Source of the DNA: Pseudolactococcus piscium
GTDB lineage: Bacteria > Bacillota > Bacilli > Lactobacillales > Streptococcaceae
Length of the DNA stretch: 64,000 nt
Assembly: GCF_002441695.1 (NCBI RefSeq)
Contig: NZ_JXJW01000008.1
Coordinates: 29,030-93,029, forward strand
Direction: 5' to 3'
This document shows, in pieces, positions 44,687 through 55,163 of the stretch. The stretch's first letter is position 1. Each line of letters opens with the position of its first letter. The notes under the pieces were generated by a model. That model had not been told where the DNA came from. It worked only from the letters and a program-made list of their open reading frames with translations, and ran no database searches. A program made the position numbers and the translations under genes.

Positions 44687-47162
44687 TAGCCACTTCCTCA
44701 GAACCAGTTTCAGTCTGATCAGCTGCTGTAAGCTCAACTTCTGATGCGACTAAAGCAAAGGTAACAAGTTTAGCATCCTCGTCTAGACGCATAACTTTAA
44801 CCCCTTGGGCACTACGGCCAGTTTGTGAAATGTTATCAACATTAGTCCGTATGACGACGCCGGTATCAGTAATCAGCATTAGGTCCTCAGAGCCATTAAC
44901 TGTGACAAGACCAGCTAATTTACCAGTCCGTTCTGTCACGTTCATGACCTTGATTCCTTTACCACCACGACCTTTAGTCGGATATTGGTCAGCACTTGTC
45001 CGTTTACCTAGACCGTTTTCACTTACAACTAATACTTCCTGGCTATCATTGATTGTGCTCGACCCAACAACAAAGTCACCCTCACGGAGGTTAACCCCTT
45101 TAACACCGGTTGCTGTACGACCCATATCACGTAGGATGTTTTCTTTGAATCTGACAGAATAGCCATTATGCGTCCCAATGATCAGCTCTTCTTGTCCTGT
45201 TGTCATCAAGACATTGACGAGTTCATCATCGTCACGTAAGTTTAAGGCAATCAGACCATTTGTTCGGATATTTGCAAAATGGTCAGCATTTGTCCGTTTG
45301 ACAATACCACGTAAGGTAGTAAAGAGTAAGAAGCGTTCTTGCTCTGAACGTTCAACGTTAATTACCGTTTGAATCGTCTCGTTTTCGTCTAACTTAAGTA
45401 GATTAACGATCGGTAAGCCCTTAGCCTGACGACCGTATTCTGGTATTTCGTAGGCTTTCATGCGGTAAACACGGCCTTTATTGGTAAAGAAGAGGAGATG
45501 ATCATGTGTGGATGTTGACACAAGATGTTTGATGAAATCTTCATCTGATACACCTGAGCCTTGAACACCACGACCGCCACGATTCTGCGCACGGAATTCA
45601 TCTTGGTTTAGACGTTTGATATAGCCTTTATTTGATAAAGTAATCAAAACATCTTCTTCTTCGATCAAGTCTTCATCTTCAACACTGAGGACTTCACCAA
45701 CAAGTAGCTCTGTGCGACGTTTATCTGCAAACTTACGTTTGATTTCGTCCATCTCTTCTTTGATGATCGTTATAATACGTTCTGGATTTGCTAAAATATC
45801 GATCAGATCAGCAATCAAAGCTAACAATTCATCGTATTCTTTTTGAATCTTATCACGTTCCAAGCCTGTCAAACGACGTAATCTCATATCGAGAATGGCT
45901 TGAGATTGGCGATCAGATAAGTCAAATCGTGCAATCAATTCAGCTTGCGCAATCGCATCAGTTTTCGAGCCACGGATAATTTTGATAATCTCATCGATAT
46001 TATCTGCATGTAAGGCGATAAGTAAGCCTTCTAAAATGTGCGCACGCGCTTCAGCTTTTTCTTTATCAAACTGTGTCCGACGTGTAATCACTTCTTTTTG
46101 ATGGGCGATATAATGCGTTAAAATTTCTTTAACTGACAGAATTTTTGGCGCACCATCGACGATTGCTAGCATGTTAAAGCTAAAGTTTGTTTGGACACTT
46201 GTTAATTTATAAAGATTGTTTAAAATCACATTTGCTGATGCATCGCGTCTCACTTCGATGATAAAGCGTACGCCATCGCGGTTTGACTCATCACGGACCG
46301 ATGTGATACCCTCAATCCGTTTTTCTTGTGCCAATCGCACGATATGCTCATGCAATTTAGCCTTATTCACCATATAAGGAAACTCAGATATAACGATACG
46401 TTCTTTACCAGACTTAGTGATTTCAATCTCTGATTTTGAACGCAAGGTAATACTACCTTTACCCGTTTCATAGGCACGGTGAATCCCGCTGCGTCCCATG
46501 ACTAAAGCGCCAGTTGGGAAATCTGGACCAGGTAATACTTCCATGATATCACGCGTCGTAACATCAGGATTATCCATGATCAGCTTGACAGCATCGATCG
46601 TCTCACCTAAATTATGCGGTGGGATATTTGTCGCCATCCCGACTGCAATACCCGTCGTCCCATTCACTAAAAGATTGGGAAAACGCGCAGGTAAAACAAC
46701 AGGCTCACGCTCTGTACCATCATAGTTATCTGCAAAATCAACTGTTTTTTTGTTAATATCGCGCAACATCTCTAGCGCAATCTTACTCATCCGTGCTTCG
46801 GTATACCGCATGGCAGCGGCACCGTCGCCGTCCATGGAACCAAAGTTACCATGACCATCAACAAGCATATGGCGATAGCTCCACCATTGGGCCATGCGAA
46901 CCATCGATTCATAAATCGCTGAGTCACCATGTGGATGGTATTTACCCATAACGTCACCGGTGATACGAGCAGATTTCTTATGCGCTTTATCAGGTGTCAC
47001 ACCTAGCTCATTCATGCCATAAAGAATCCGACGATGGACAGGTTTTAACCCATCACGAACGTCTGGTAAGGCACGGGCAACGATGACGCTCATGGCATAA
47101 TCGATAAAACTCGTTTTCATCTCACTGGCTAGATTAACACTAACCAAATTTTTGTCTTGCAT
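44673..47162 (-). CDS. gyrA: DNA gyrase subunit A
   Basis: 829 aa from MQDKN at 47162; six upstream codons are open but not needed. Catalytic Tyr120 lies in [11 protein letters not shown]. The quinolone region [17 protein letters not shown] has Ser81 and Glu85, the susceptible residues. The C-terminal pinwheel has the GyrA-box segment [10 protein letters not shown], and the tail is acidic. It introduces negative supercoils together with GyrB, which is not in the window. A ribosome site (GAAAGG) and an extended -10 are upstream. Confidence 0.96.
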   Translation of the reverse strand: MQDKNLVSVNLASEMKTSFIDYAMSVIVARALPDVRDGLKPVHRRILYGMNELGVTPDKAHKKSARITGDVMGKYHPHGDSAIYESMVRMAQWWSYRHMLVDGHGNFGSMDGDGAAAMRYTEARMSKIALEMLRDINKKTVDFADNYDGTEREPVVLPARFPNLLVNGTTGIAVGMATNIPPHNLGETIDAVKLIMDNPDVTTRDIMEVLPGPDFPTGALVMGRSGIHRAYETGKGSITLRSKSEIEITKSGKERIVISEFPYMVNKAKLHEHIVRLAQEKRIEGITSVRDESNRDGVRFIIEVRRDASANVILNNLYKLTSVQTNFSFNMLAIVDGAPKILSVKEILTHYIAHQKEVITRRTQFDKEKAEARAHILEGLLIALHADNIDEIIKIIRGSKTDAIAQAELIARFDLSDRQSQAILDMRLRRLTGLERDKIQKEYDELLALIADLIDILANPERIITIIKEEMDEIKRKFADKRRTELLVGEVLSVEDEDLIEEEDVLITLSNKGYIKRLNQDEFRAQNRGGRGVQGSGVSDEDFIKHLVSTSTHDHLLFFTNKGRVYRMKAYEIPEYGRQAKGLPIVNLLKLDENETIQTVINVERSEQERFLLFTTLRGIVKRTNADHFANIRTNGLIALNLRDDDELVNVLMTTGQEELIIGTHNGYSVRFKENILRDMGRTATGVKGVNLREGDFVVGSSTINDSQEVLVVSENGLGKRTSADQYPTKGRGGKGIKVMNVTERTGKLAGLVTVNGSEDLMLITDTGVVIRTNVDNISQTGRSAQGVKVMRLDEDAKLVTFALVASEVELTAADQTETGSEEVASEAD

Positions 47163-47202
47163 TGATTTACAGCCTTTCAAATACGAATCATGTATTGTTT
47201 CA

Positions 47203-47211
47203 ATTATACCA
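47203..47211 (-). promoter_or_regulatory. Extended -10 promoter of gyrA
   Basis: TGGTATAAT directly follows the T-run of the upstream terminator; the leader is about 35 nt. Confidence 0.6.
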
Positions 47212-47235
47212 AAAAAACTAGGAAAATCCTAGTTT
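47211..47235 (-). terminator. Terminator of the PTS gene
   Basis: Perfect 9-bp stem AAACTAGGA/TCCTAGTTT with a 3-nt loop, followed by a T-run that runs into the gyrA extended -10 box. Confidence 0.75.
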
Positions 47236-47319
47236 CTATAGTGGCTGTACGACGGACACCTATTTAAGAGGATGATTCGCTATCATAAGTTCTTACCTTA
47301 TAAAAACTAAATGGACAGA

Positions 47320-49155
47320 CTACTGCTCATTTGGGATGAGTGTTAAAACTGCTTGAGATGTCGCAACTTTTCTGGAGATGTTATGTGGCTCAACCTCATA
47401 AGTATCTAGATTCGTCACTAAACAAATAACGGTCGTATCATGCCCGTCTCGCTTCATTTTTTTGAGATCAAAATGAATGAGCCGTTGGCCCTGTTTGACC
47501 TGATCGCCTTGTTTAATATCAGACGAAAAATAGCTACTTGATAATTGGACTGTATCTACACCAATATGGCACAGTATCTCTGCACCATCCTCTGTTATTA
47601 ACACCAAGGCATTTTGCGTTGGAAATAAGATACTGATGACACCATCAATCGGTGCTAATAAGTCTCCATTTCCGGGAATAATGGCAATTCCCTTATTCAC
47701 CATGCTACTTAAAAATATCTTATCAGTCACATCGGATAAGGCAATAACCTTACCTGCAACTGGACTAGTTAGTGTCGTTTCTAATTCCTGGGCGCGTTTC
47801 ACTTCATCTGAAACTCGGTCTTCCTGATAGACAACAAGTACTGTAATAAATGAAATAATAAATGATGCGACTAAAGCAACCATTGCCCATCTCAAATTCA
47901 TGGCATGTCCACGATTGATAAACATCCGGATACTTGCGATGCCAGGACTTAGTATAGCGAAGGCTCTTAGCGTAAAGAAACCTGCAATACCACCTCCGAT
48001 AAAACTGGAGAACATCACACTATAAAGGACACGCTTGTTAAAAACTGTCACGCTATAAAGAGCTGGTTCTGTGAAACCAAACAAGGCTGAAATACCTGCA
48101 AATAGTGCCGTAGATTTTAAATGACCATCCTTTGTCTTTAAAGCAACTGCAAATGAAGCCCCGGCTTCTGATATGTTATGTGCTAATGATGCTGGCAAAT
48201 ACAGTAACTCACTACCCGTCTTCGCCAAATTAGCTGACGCATAGGGCACCATCGCTTTGTGCATACCAGTGACTACCATAAAGGGAGCTACCGCAGCAAG
48301 TATAGCAACTGCTAACCAACCAATATGCGCATATAGCCCAAAAATAACTGCGGATAGAACACTCCCCATATTGTAGCCAAAAGGGCCAAGGACAAGTAAG
48401 GTAAATGGCACAATAATTAAAAGACATATCATCGGTGCAAAAAAAGTTCTCAGTGGTTTAGGTGATACCCGAATAAGGAATTGTTCGACCTCAGCATATA
48501 ATAAGACGGCCAAAATTGCTGGAAGGACCTGAGATCCATAAGGTACATTCTCAATACCAACACCCATGATTTTCGCACCTTCTGATAACCTGGTAGTTAA
48601 ATCCGGTAAGAGCAAGGCACCAACAAGTGACACCGCAACAATCTGATTTACTTTTAGTTTATTTGCTGTCGTTATCGCAACTAAAATGGGTAGTAAGTAA
48701 AGAGGCGCACCAGCAATTATATAAAGTAATTGGTAAGTTTCATTAGTTGTACTTATTAATCCGAGCATCGTTGAAAATAATAAGATGGACTTGAGTATAC
48801 TACCGCCGAATACGGCAGGTAATAGGGGTTGAAAAATTGACATAACAAAATCTAGTAAGTCTGCCCCCCACTTCTTATCTTTGACATCCATATCTTGTTC
48901 ATGATCAGATAAATCATTTAATTGGCATAGTAACTCATCATATATGGATAGGCTACCATTACCAATGATAATCTGACACTGATCTGCTTTTTCTACCCCA
49001 ATCACTCGGTCTAACGCCTCAAGTTGCGCGATATCGACAAGACAATTATCTTTTAAAGTAAATAGCAATCTAGTCGCATAGTATTCTAAATGTCTGATAT
49101 TCTTTTTGCCACCTACGTACTTTATAATCTGAGTTGCTGTGTGTTTAACGTCCAT
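47320..49155 (-). CDS. Beta-glucoside-type PTS EIIBCA with altered phosphorylation sites
   Basis: 611 aa in the order IIB (about 1-85), IIC with about ten membrane segments and the FGFTEPALYSV signature, and IIA (about 460-600). In IIB the usual HCATRLRF motif reads YYATRLLF: Tyr25 and Tyr26 replace the His-Cys pair, so the phosphorylated Cys is absent. In IIA, His530 in CHIGVDTVQL is kept, but the second His of the PTxHA motif is Asn515 (PTQNAL). GGGAA precedes the ATG. No LicT-type antiterminator, RAT hairpin or phospho-beta-glucosidase is adjacent. Transport as a normal PTS is doubtful. Confidence 0.88.
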   Translation of the reverse strand: MDVKHTATQIIKYVGGKKNIRHLEYYATRLLFTLKDNCLVDIAQLEALDRVIGVEKADQCQIIIGNGSLSIYDELLCQLNDLSDHEQDMDVKDKKWGADLLDFVMSIFQPLLPAVFGGSILKSILLFSTMLGLISTTNETYQLLYIIAGAPLYLLPILVAITTANKLKVNQIVAVSLVGALLLPDLTTRLSEGAKIMGVGIENVPYGSQVLPAILAVLLYAEVEQFLIRVSPKPLRTFFAPMICLLIIVPFTLLVLGPFGYNMGSVLSAVIFGLYAHIGWLAVAILAAVAPFMVVTGMHKAMVPYASANLAKTGSELLYLPASLAHNISEAGASFAVALKTKDGHLKSTALFAGISALFGFTEPALYSVTVFNKRVLYSVMFSSFIGGGIAGFFTLRAFAILSPGIASIRMFINRGHAMNLRWAMVALVASFIISFITVLVVYQEDRVSDEVKRAQELETTLTSPVAGKVIALSDVTDKIFLSSMVNKGIAIIPGNGDLLAPIDGVISILFPTQNALVLITEDGAEILCHIGVDTVQLSSSYFSSDIKQGDQVKQGQRLIHFDLKKMKRDGHDTTVICLVTNLDTYEVEPHNISRKVATSQAVLTLIPNEQ

Positions 49156-49404
49156 ATTGTTCCCTTTTTTTATCCCATAACATGTTAAGTTGTTAATTCA
49201 TGATAGCTAAAAAGACAGAACACTAAATTAAAGCATTATCCAGAGATAACATGCTCATTTAGGCCCCGCCTTACTGGCAGTCAGTCATTTTTTTATAAAT
49301 AACATTATATCAGATAAAATCAGGAAGTACAACTGTTGATGCTTGATGCATGCTTTAGGCAGATATTAGCCTTATTTCCCCTACCACTGCTTCTCTAGCA
49401 TTCA

Positions 49405-50466
49405 TCATCCATTTTCTACGTCATTAGCCCATTTCTCTTCTAGTTTCAGAAGATACTGTTTACGCGCTACACCACCACCGTAACCTCCGATTGTTCCATC
49501 ACTCTTGATAATTCTATGACATGGGATGAGGATAGACAGTTTATTTTTACCATTAGCATTCCCTACAGCACGTACTTTATTCACATCTCCCAAAGTACTA
49601 GCAATAGCTTTATATGTGGCCGTCGTTCCGATCGGTAGGTGTTTTAGAATCTCCCATACTTGTTTTTGAAAGGCTGTCCCAAGACAATAAAGGGGGATAG
49701 AGAACTGATCTAGTTGCCCGTTAAAGTATCTCCCAAGCTCATCCTTTAATTTTTTAGCAATTTCGGTTTGCCCAAAGACTATACTGTAGTGATGATTTTT
49801 CCTTAAGTCATCTATCTCTGTCTCTAAAGCACGTCGATCCATAAATTCTAATAAGTATAGATAATGCTGATCACTCAAAGACAGCATATTCCCGAGTGGT
49901 GTTGAGATGAGCTCACCATATAAAATTTTACCATCTTTTCTTTGTTGTGGATTACCCATTATTTTGGAAAAGGCATCATCAAAGCCACTATAGGATTCAT
50001 AGCCAAGCAGGACTTGTTGGTCGATTAATTTACTGCCTTTTTTGAAGTTTTGAAAGGCAATGCCAAGTCTTCTTGCACGCGCATATTCAATAAAGGTAAT
50101 GCCATATATTTTTTTAAACAATCTTCTAGCAGTATATGACGTCACCCCAATCTGTCTAAAGTCATAGTCTTTCCATTTTTTATAGGGATCTTGTTCGACA
50201 TGATCAATCAAGACTTGTATATCTGCTGGCAACTCCTGAGGATAAGAGAGTGGTTTACAAATTTTGCAAGGTCTATAGCCGACTAATAGCGCCTCCTCAG
50301 CAGTCTTATAAAATTCACAATTTTCATATTTAGGTTTTCGCGCGCTACAAGAGGCATGGCAGAAAACGCCAGTTGTTTTGACGCCTACAAAGAATAGACC
50401 ATCATAAGCTGTATCACGATTAAGTAAGGCCTGATAATAAACCTCGTTTTTTGATTGACTCATCAT
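49405..50466 (-). CDS. ada: Ada bifunctional methylation-repair protein and regulator
   Basis: 353 aa. N-terminal Ada zinc domain with GVFCHASCSARKP, ENCEF and PCKIC: four Cys ligands, one being the methylphosphotriester acceptor. An AraC-type helix-turn-helix follows (FRQIGVTSYTARRLFKKIYG). The C-terminal O6-alkylguanine transferase domain has acceptor Cys in IPCHRII and the VRAVGNANGKN segment. It repairs alkylated DNA and activates its own regulon. Divergent from the photolyase gene across 186 bp. Confidence 0.95.
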   Translation of the reverse strand: MMSQSKNEVYYQALLNRDTAYDGLFFVGVKTTGVFCHASCSARKPKYENCEFYKTAEEALLVGYRPCKICKPLSYPQELPADIQVLIDHVEQDPYKKWKDYDFRQIGVTSYTARRLFKKIYGITFIEYARARRLGIAFQNFKKGSKLIDQQVLLGYESYSGFDDAFSKIMGNPQQRKDGKILYGELISTPLGNMLSLSDQHYLYLLEFMDRRALETEIDDLRKNHHYSIVFGQTEIAKKLKDELGRYFNGQLDQFSIPLYCLGTAFQKQVWEILKHLPIGTTATYKAIASTLGDVNKVRAVGNANGKNKLSILIPCHRIIKSDGTIGGYGGGVARKQYLLKLEEKWANDVENG

Positions 50467-50652
50467 TAAATTCCTCCCTTTTCTATGCTTTTATTATAAA
50501 ATAATCTTTCCTACGATATATCCGAAAAATTAACACCTATTTTTTTACAGCTTTAATTGATAGGCGACTTAGCTCTTATTTTAGCATCCTTTCTATTTTC
50601 AAACATGTTACAATAAGATTATATTAGCTTAAGAAGAAAGAAGAAAAATATA

Positions 50653-52086
50653 ATGTATTCAGTCGTATGGTTTCGTCAAGACTTAAGAATCCAAGATAAT
50701 CAAGCGCTCTATCATGCGTTTCAGCAATTAAAAAAAGATGACAAACTCGTCTTACTATTCCAAGTTAATCCAGATCAGTTCCTATCAGATAGCCTCAACC
50801 ATCAGGCTTTTTTTGAGAGCGTCCGTCACTTCAAAGCAACCCTAGATGGCAAGGCCCATCTCCAGATTCAATATGGAGAGCCTCAACACCTATTTACCCA
50901 ACTAAAAGAGACACTACCTGATTGGGATAAAGTCTACTTTAACCAGGATACCTCAGGATATGGTGCCAAAAGAGATAAAGAGATGATCGATTTTTTTGTC
51001 CAACATCAGATCGCCCACTTCAGCTTTCAAGATCGCTATCTTCATGGTGCTGATGACATCAAAACACAAAAAAATGAGGTATATAAGGTCTTCACCCCAT
51101 ATTATAATCAATGGAAAGAACGCCTAAAAGCCACCCCATTAGCCATTGACTTTCAAACTGATCAGGTGTTAACTGACACGCTGTTTCCTGATGATGAGCA
51201 ACAGTTCAGTGAGCTAACTAAACATGATGATGGTCAGGCACCCGTCGGTGAACAAGCTGCCATCTGGCAATTAAAACAGTTTTTAACCTATGATGTTACA
51301 AACTATGATGCTGCACGAGATATCCCATCTTTAGATCAGACGAGCCACCTATCACAGTTTTTGAGAACAGGAGAATTGTCGATTCGAACCCTTTGGCAAG
51401 CCTTACAGGAATTACCTCTGTCACAAGGTCGACTCACCTTTGAAAAGGAATTGTGCTGGCGTGACTTTTATCACATGATCTACACACATGCACCCCATCA
51501 AAAAACACAGCCGCTACGCCCTGAATTTAGCTTCATCAAATGGGAAAATGATAAGGAAAAATTTCAGCTCTGGCAAACTGGGCAGACAGGTTTCCCCATC
51601 GTCGATGCTGCCATGCGCCAGTTAAATCAAACTGGTTGGATGCATAACCGATTACGGATGATTACCGCCTCATTTTTAACCAAAGATTTATTGATTGATT
51701 GGCGATGGGGAGAGTGGTATTTCCAGAAGCAACTGATTGATTATGATCCTGCTAGTAATATTGGCGGCTGGCAATGGGCAGCCTCAACTGGTACAGATGC
51801 TGTCCCTTATTTTAGGATTTTCAACCCCACAACCCAATCTGAAAAGTTTGATCCCGATGGCCTTTTTATCAAGGCCTACGTACCAGAATTAGCGAACTTA
51901 CCCATTAAGTTTATGCACCAACCAGAAAAAATGACCAGCATCGATCAAACTATGTATAGTGTCATCTTAGGCAAAGACTACCCACGCCCCATGGTTGACC
52001 ACAAAGAGAGACGAAAACTTGCTATCTCTACATATGAGGATAGCAAAGCCTATTATCAGGATGAATTAACTCATGGCAAGAGGTGA
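50653..52086 (+). CDS. phr: Deoxyribodipyrimidine photo-lyase
   Basis: 477-aa class I photolyase that repairs UV cyclobutane dimers with FAD and light. The N-terminal antenna domain starts VVWFRQDLRIQDNQAL. The FAD-binding helical domain contains ELCWRDFYHM, WQTGQTGFPIVDAAMRQL, MHNRLRMITASFLTKDL, the DYDPASNIGGWQWAASTGTD segment and FRIFNP. The only gene on the plus strand in this window, divergent from ada, so two DNA-repair genes share one intergenic region. The ribosome site is weak and purine-rich. Confidence 0.95.
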   Translation: MYSVVWFRQDLRIQDNQALYHAFQQLKKDDKLVLLFQVNPDQFLSDSLNHQAFFESVRHFKATLDGKAHLQIQYGEPQHLFTQLKETLPDWDKVYFNQDTSGYGAKRDKEMIDFFVQHQIAHFSFQDRYLHGADDIKTQKNEVYKVFTPYYNQWKERLKATPLAIDFQTDQVLTDTLFPDDEQQFSELTKHDDGQAPVGEQAAIWQLKQFLTYDVTNYDAARDIPSLDQTSHLSQFLRTGELSIRTLWQALQELPLSQGRLTFEKELCWRDFYHMIYTHAPHQKTQPLRPEFSFIKWENDKEKFQLWQTGQTGFPIVDAAMRQLNQTGWMHNRLRMITASFLTKDLLIDWRWGEWYFQKQLIDYDPASNIGGWQWAASTGTDAVPYFRIFNPTTQSEKFDPDGLFIKAYVPELANLPIKFMHQPEKMTSIDQTMYSVILGKDYPRPMVDHKERRKLAISTYEDSKAYYQDELTHGKR

Positions 52087-52110
52087 TGATAGCTTAATAC
52101 TTGATTAACG

Positions 52111-52153
52111 AAAAGACCCCCAAAAGAGAGACGATCTCTTTTGGGGGTCTTGC
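52111..52153. terminator. Bidirectional terminator between phr and the ROK gene
   Basis: Perfect 17-bp stem (52113-52129 with 52135-52151) with a 5-nt loop and an AAAA/TTTT flank on the left side. It serves the two convergent genes. Confidence 0.8.
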
Positions 52154-52203
52154 TATCTATTAAGCTGACTAGCACGGCTAAATAGCTAACTGAAATCCGC
52201 TAT

Positions 52204-53106
52204 CTACCTATCCATTTCGATTAAGAGGCGATAAATTGCCCCTAGTAAGTTTGCTTCATTGCCAAACTTACATGCCATTATCTCAATTGGTTCAAGGCTA
52301 TCAACCATGATTTGTGACCGATTTCGAATCAAATGGTATTGCTTGCTTATCATCTCAATGACGATTGGCTGGGCACTAATACCACCACCAATCACAACAC
52401 GTTCTAGATCTAAAATAGCTTGCAAATTCAAAATAATATACACAATTTTTTGACAATAAGTTTCAAATAATGCTTGCACCTCTTGATTTGTTTGCTGATT
52501 GATGGCATCAAACACAGCTAACCCATCATCCAAATCTGATAGTCCTAGGAATGTTGCTGCTTGTCTTACAAATTGAACTGCTGAAGCTGAATACCCAAGA
52601 TAATTATCTGGACCAGGATTACCAACAACATCTGGCATGAAGCTCAATTCACCCGCCTGAAAATGTTGCCCTTGAACAATTTCACCATTGATAATGATTC
52701 CACCACCAACTCCCGTTCCTAAAACAATCGTTGCACCATTTGCTATCGACTTTAAGTTACCTAGCCAAAGTTCTGATAGTGCTGCTGCCTTACCATCGTT
52801 AATCACAATACAAGGCACATCAACCAGAGATGTCACAAAAGTCTTGAATGAAAATCCATGTAAATAAGGTAGCGCACCGCCATTATAAACTGTTCCAGTA
52901 GCATCATCAACTCTACCGGGACAACTAATCGCGACCCCTCTAATTTCTGATTTTATTTCTGTTATCAGGCCTTGGATAATGGCAGTCAAATCAGATAAGT
53001 TGTCCGGTGTTTTTACTTTATGACTACCTGCTAAATTCCCCGCATGATCTACTTGACTATATTTTATAAAACTACCGCCAATATCAATTGCTAAGTATTG
53101 ATTCAT
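52204..53106 (-). CDS. ROK-family sugar kinase
   Basis: About 300 aa. ROK family kinase without an N-terminal helix-turn-helix, so probably a sugar kinase rather than a NagC/XylR repressor. Phosphate-binding AIDIGGSFIKYS starts it; ISCPGRVDDATG, VINDGKAAALSE, VLGTGVGGGII and the VIGGGIS adenosine motif follow. The usual zinc-binding CxCGxxGC motif is missing. The ATG at 53106 has AGGAG 5 nt upstream. Follows the esterase by 15 nt. The sugar is not predictable. Confidence 0.85.
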   Translation of the reverse strand: MNQYLAIDIGGSFIKYSQVDHAGNLAGSHKVKTPDNLSDLTAIIQGLITEIKSEIRGVAISCPGRVDDATGTVYNGGALPYLHGFSFKTFVTSLVDVPCIVINDGKAAALSELWLGNLKSIANGATIVLGTGVGGGIIINGEIVQGQHFQAGELSFMPDVVGNPGPDNYLGYSASAVQFVRQAATFLGLSDLDDGLAVFDAINQQTNQEVQALFETYCQKIVYIILNLQAILDLERVVIGGGISAQPIVIEMISKQYHLIRNRSQIMVDSLEPIEIMACKFGNEANLLGAIYRLLIEMDR

Positions 53107-53121
53107 CAATTCTCCTCAAAC

Positions 53122-53922
53122 TCATATTTTTTCTAAAGGTAACCACTCTAAAAATTTCTCAGTATACTTATCCCAGAAATCCCATTCATGTGCACCTTCA
53201 TCTTCAATGTAAGTCATATCAAGTGATTTTTTATCTGCAAATGCTTTAAATTCTCTTACATACTCGAGCAGAAAATCAGCTTTACCAATCGGCAAGTAAA
53301 TTTTGGGTATGTCCTTACCTGCTGCTATTAATTGATTGATTAGATAAAAGTAATCTTTGTCACTATTTTTTACCGTATCTATACCACCAAATACATTATC
53401 TAAATAGCCAGGCTTCAATCCCATCTCTATTCCTTTTTCAGCATCTGCAGCCAAATGCTCAATCAGTAGAGCGGGAGAGAATGCACCAATGTAACCAAAT
53501 CTATCCGAAAATTTTAGCCCGTTGATCAGAGCACCATAGCCACCCATCGATAAGCCACCGATAAAAGTTTCTTCCCTCTTATGTGATAAGGGGAACATGC
53601 TTCTAGTAAATTCGACGAGTTCATCAGCTACATAGCTACTATAATTATCATCTTGATCAGGTTTATCCAAGTAAAAATGATTGTCGCCAGATGGCATAAT
53701 AACGGCTAGATTACGTTCTTCTGCCCAACGTTGAATACGCGTGCCAGATAAAAAATCCGTATTGTTGCCAAATATCCCATGAAATAGATATAAGGTTTTT
53801 AAAGGGTTTGCTTTCTTTTCCGCCACTCCTGCTTCAGAAAAACTATCCAATGGGATAATTGCATTAAACGTAACGGTACGAAATAGTGATTTTGACATAA
53901 AATTTACTTGTACTAATGACAT
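53122..53922 (-). CDS. EstA-like alpha/beta-hydrolase esterase
   Basis: 266 aa of the esterase D/tributyrin-esterase group. YLFHGIFGNNTDF forms the oxyanion region, the nucleophile Ser lies in GGLSMGGYGAL, the acid Asp probably in GKADFLLEY, and the catalytic His in EGAHEWDFW. No signal peptide, so cytoplasmic. Placed between a transporter and a sugar kinase, it might deacylate an imported sugar ester; this is inference from context only. GAGG precedes the ATG. Confidence 0.88.
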   Translation of the reverse strand: MSLVQVNFMSKSLFRTVTFNAIIPLDSFSEAGVAEKKANPLKTLYLFHGIFGNNTDFLSGTRIQRWAEERNLAVIMPSGDNHFYLDKPDQDDNYSSYVADELVEFTRSMFPLSHKREETFIGGLSMGGYGALINGLKFSDRFGYIGAFSPALLIEHLAADAEKGIEMGLKPGYLDNVFGGIDTVKNSDKDYFYLINQLIAAGKDIPKIYLPIGKADFLLEYVREFKAFADKKSLDMTYIEDEGAHEWDFWDKYTEKFLEWLPLEKI

Positions 53923-53960
53923 ATTGAGGCCTCTTTTCTAGATATTTCATAATTTATAGG

Positions 53961-55142
53961 TTACAAACTTTTTTTGCGGTTAAGGAATAATAGAACAGCC
54001 ACACAAATACTGATCATCATTAAGCCTATACCATTAACCAAAAAGGCATCTGCTGCATTGGTCACCTTAACTAATTTACCAATTAAACCATTTATTGTAG
54101 GTGATAAAAATATACCTAAGTTAATACCAACAAGTAAAAGACTGGTAGCTAAATTTGTAGCATTGGCTGGTGCGAATCTGCCTACAAGCATAAAAGCACA
54201 CGGTGCCATCAGGCTAAAAGATAGACCTGAAATAATGGCACCAGTCGTCACTAAAGCAATACTGTTAGCAGACATGATGATGAAAAAGCCAATGCCTAAT
54301 CCCAATAAACCAATTGGTAAGGCCCATTCTTTTAAAAGTTTATAGATTTTGCCGTAGATAACACCTACTAAAATACCTGAAAAGGTAACGGTACTTAAAA
54401 TACCAGCAGCTGCACTCGGTTGACCAATATTTTTTTCAACTAGTAAAGTAGCCGTCTTTAACATAAGTGTAAAGAATAGGGCAAATACTAATATCGCACC
54501 TAACATAAAGATAATAGTTGCGATGTTGATGCCTGCTTTAGGTTTTTCTAACTTTTGATCAGTATTACTTGATACATCTATTGTTTTGGCCGCAGGAATA
54601 GTGAAGAATAAAGCAAATAAAATCAAAGGTAACACAGTAATTGCATAAACAGAAAATGAATGTTGCCAACCAAACTGGGTCAAATAACCGACTAATAAAG
54701 TCATTAAGCTACTCCCAATAGATCCCATAGCCCCTTGCAAACCAACTAAACTCGCTTGCTCTTCTCCATCATAAATTTCTGTGATCAAGCTAACAGCAAG
54801 TGCATTATATAACCCAAGTCCTGCACCAAACATGAACCTTGATAATATCACGACTGTGTAGTCTTTGATGAACACAGGTAACACACCTGCAATTAATGCA
54901 ATACATAAACCAGTTATGACTGTATTTTTTTTGCCAATAATTTTTATAATAAAATTACTCAGTAGTACAAAAATTAAAATACCAAAGTTTGGTACTGTCG
55001 CGATAAGCTCAATAGCAGAAGTACTTCTTTCTGGAAAGGACGCTTGTATGAGCGGAATTAAAGACGATATACTTGGACCAGAGGCTAGGATCACTGAAAT
55101 GGATAAGAGTGATGCCTTAAATACGAAACTATTTTTATTCAT
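53961..55142 (-). CDS. Major facilitator superfamily transporter
   Basis: 393 aa with about twelve hydrophobic segments. The loop between segments 2 and 3 has the MFS-like IIKIIGKKN, and the segment 4 region has SRFMFGAGLGLYNAL. Substrate unknown; it resembles the CynX/YeaN-type or sugar-exporter-like MFS groups. TTGGAG lies upstream of the ATG and a cre site 22-35 nt upstream. It follows an AraC-type regulator gene and precedes an esterase and a ROK kinase. Confidence 0.88.
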   Translation of the reverse strand: MNKNSFVFKASLLSISVILASGPSISSLIPLIQASFPERSTSAIELIATVPNFGILIFVLLSNFIIKIIGKKNTVITGLCIALIAGVLPVFIKDYTVVILSRFMFGAGLGLYNALAVSLITEIYDGEEQASLVGLQGAMGSIGSSLMTLLVGYLTQFGWQHSFSVYAITVLPLILFALFFTIPAAKTIDVSSNTDQKLEKPKAGINIATIIFMLGAILVFALFFTLMLKTATLLVEKNIGQPSAAAGILSTVTFSGILVGVIYGKIYKLLKEWALPIGLLGLGIGFFIIMSANSIALVTTGAIISGLSFSLMAPCAFMLVGRFAPANATNLATSLLLVGINLGIFLSPTINGLIGKLVKVTNAADAFLVNGIGLMMISICVAVLLFLNRKKSL

Positions 55143-55163
55143 AAAATATCTCCAAATTTTTAT

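Noticed and set aside
49156..49404. Looked for a RAT-type antiterminator hairpin before the PTS gene
   Set aside because: No terminator-overlapping RAT-like repeat could be found between the PTS start and ada.
53974..54345. 123-codon plus-strand frame opposite the MFS gene
   Set aside because: Antisense to membrane segments of the MFS transporter; no ribosome site and no family features.
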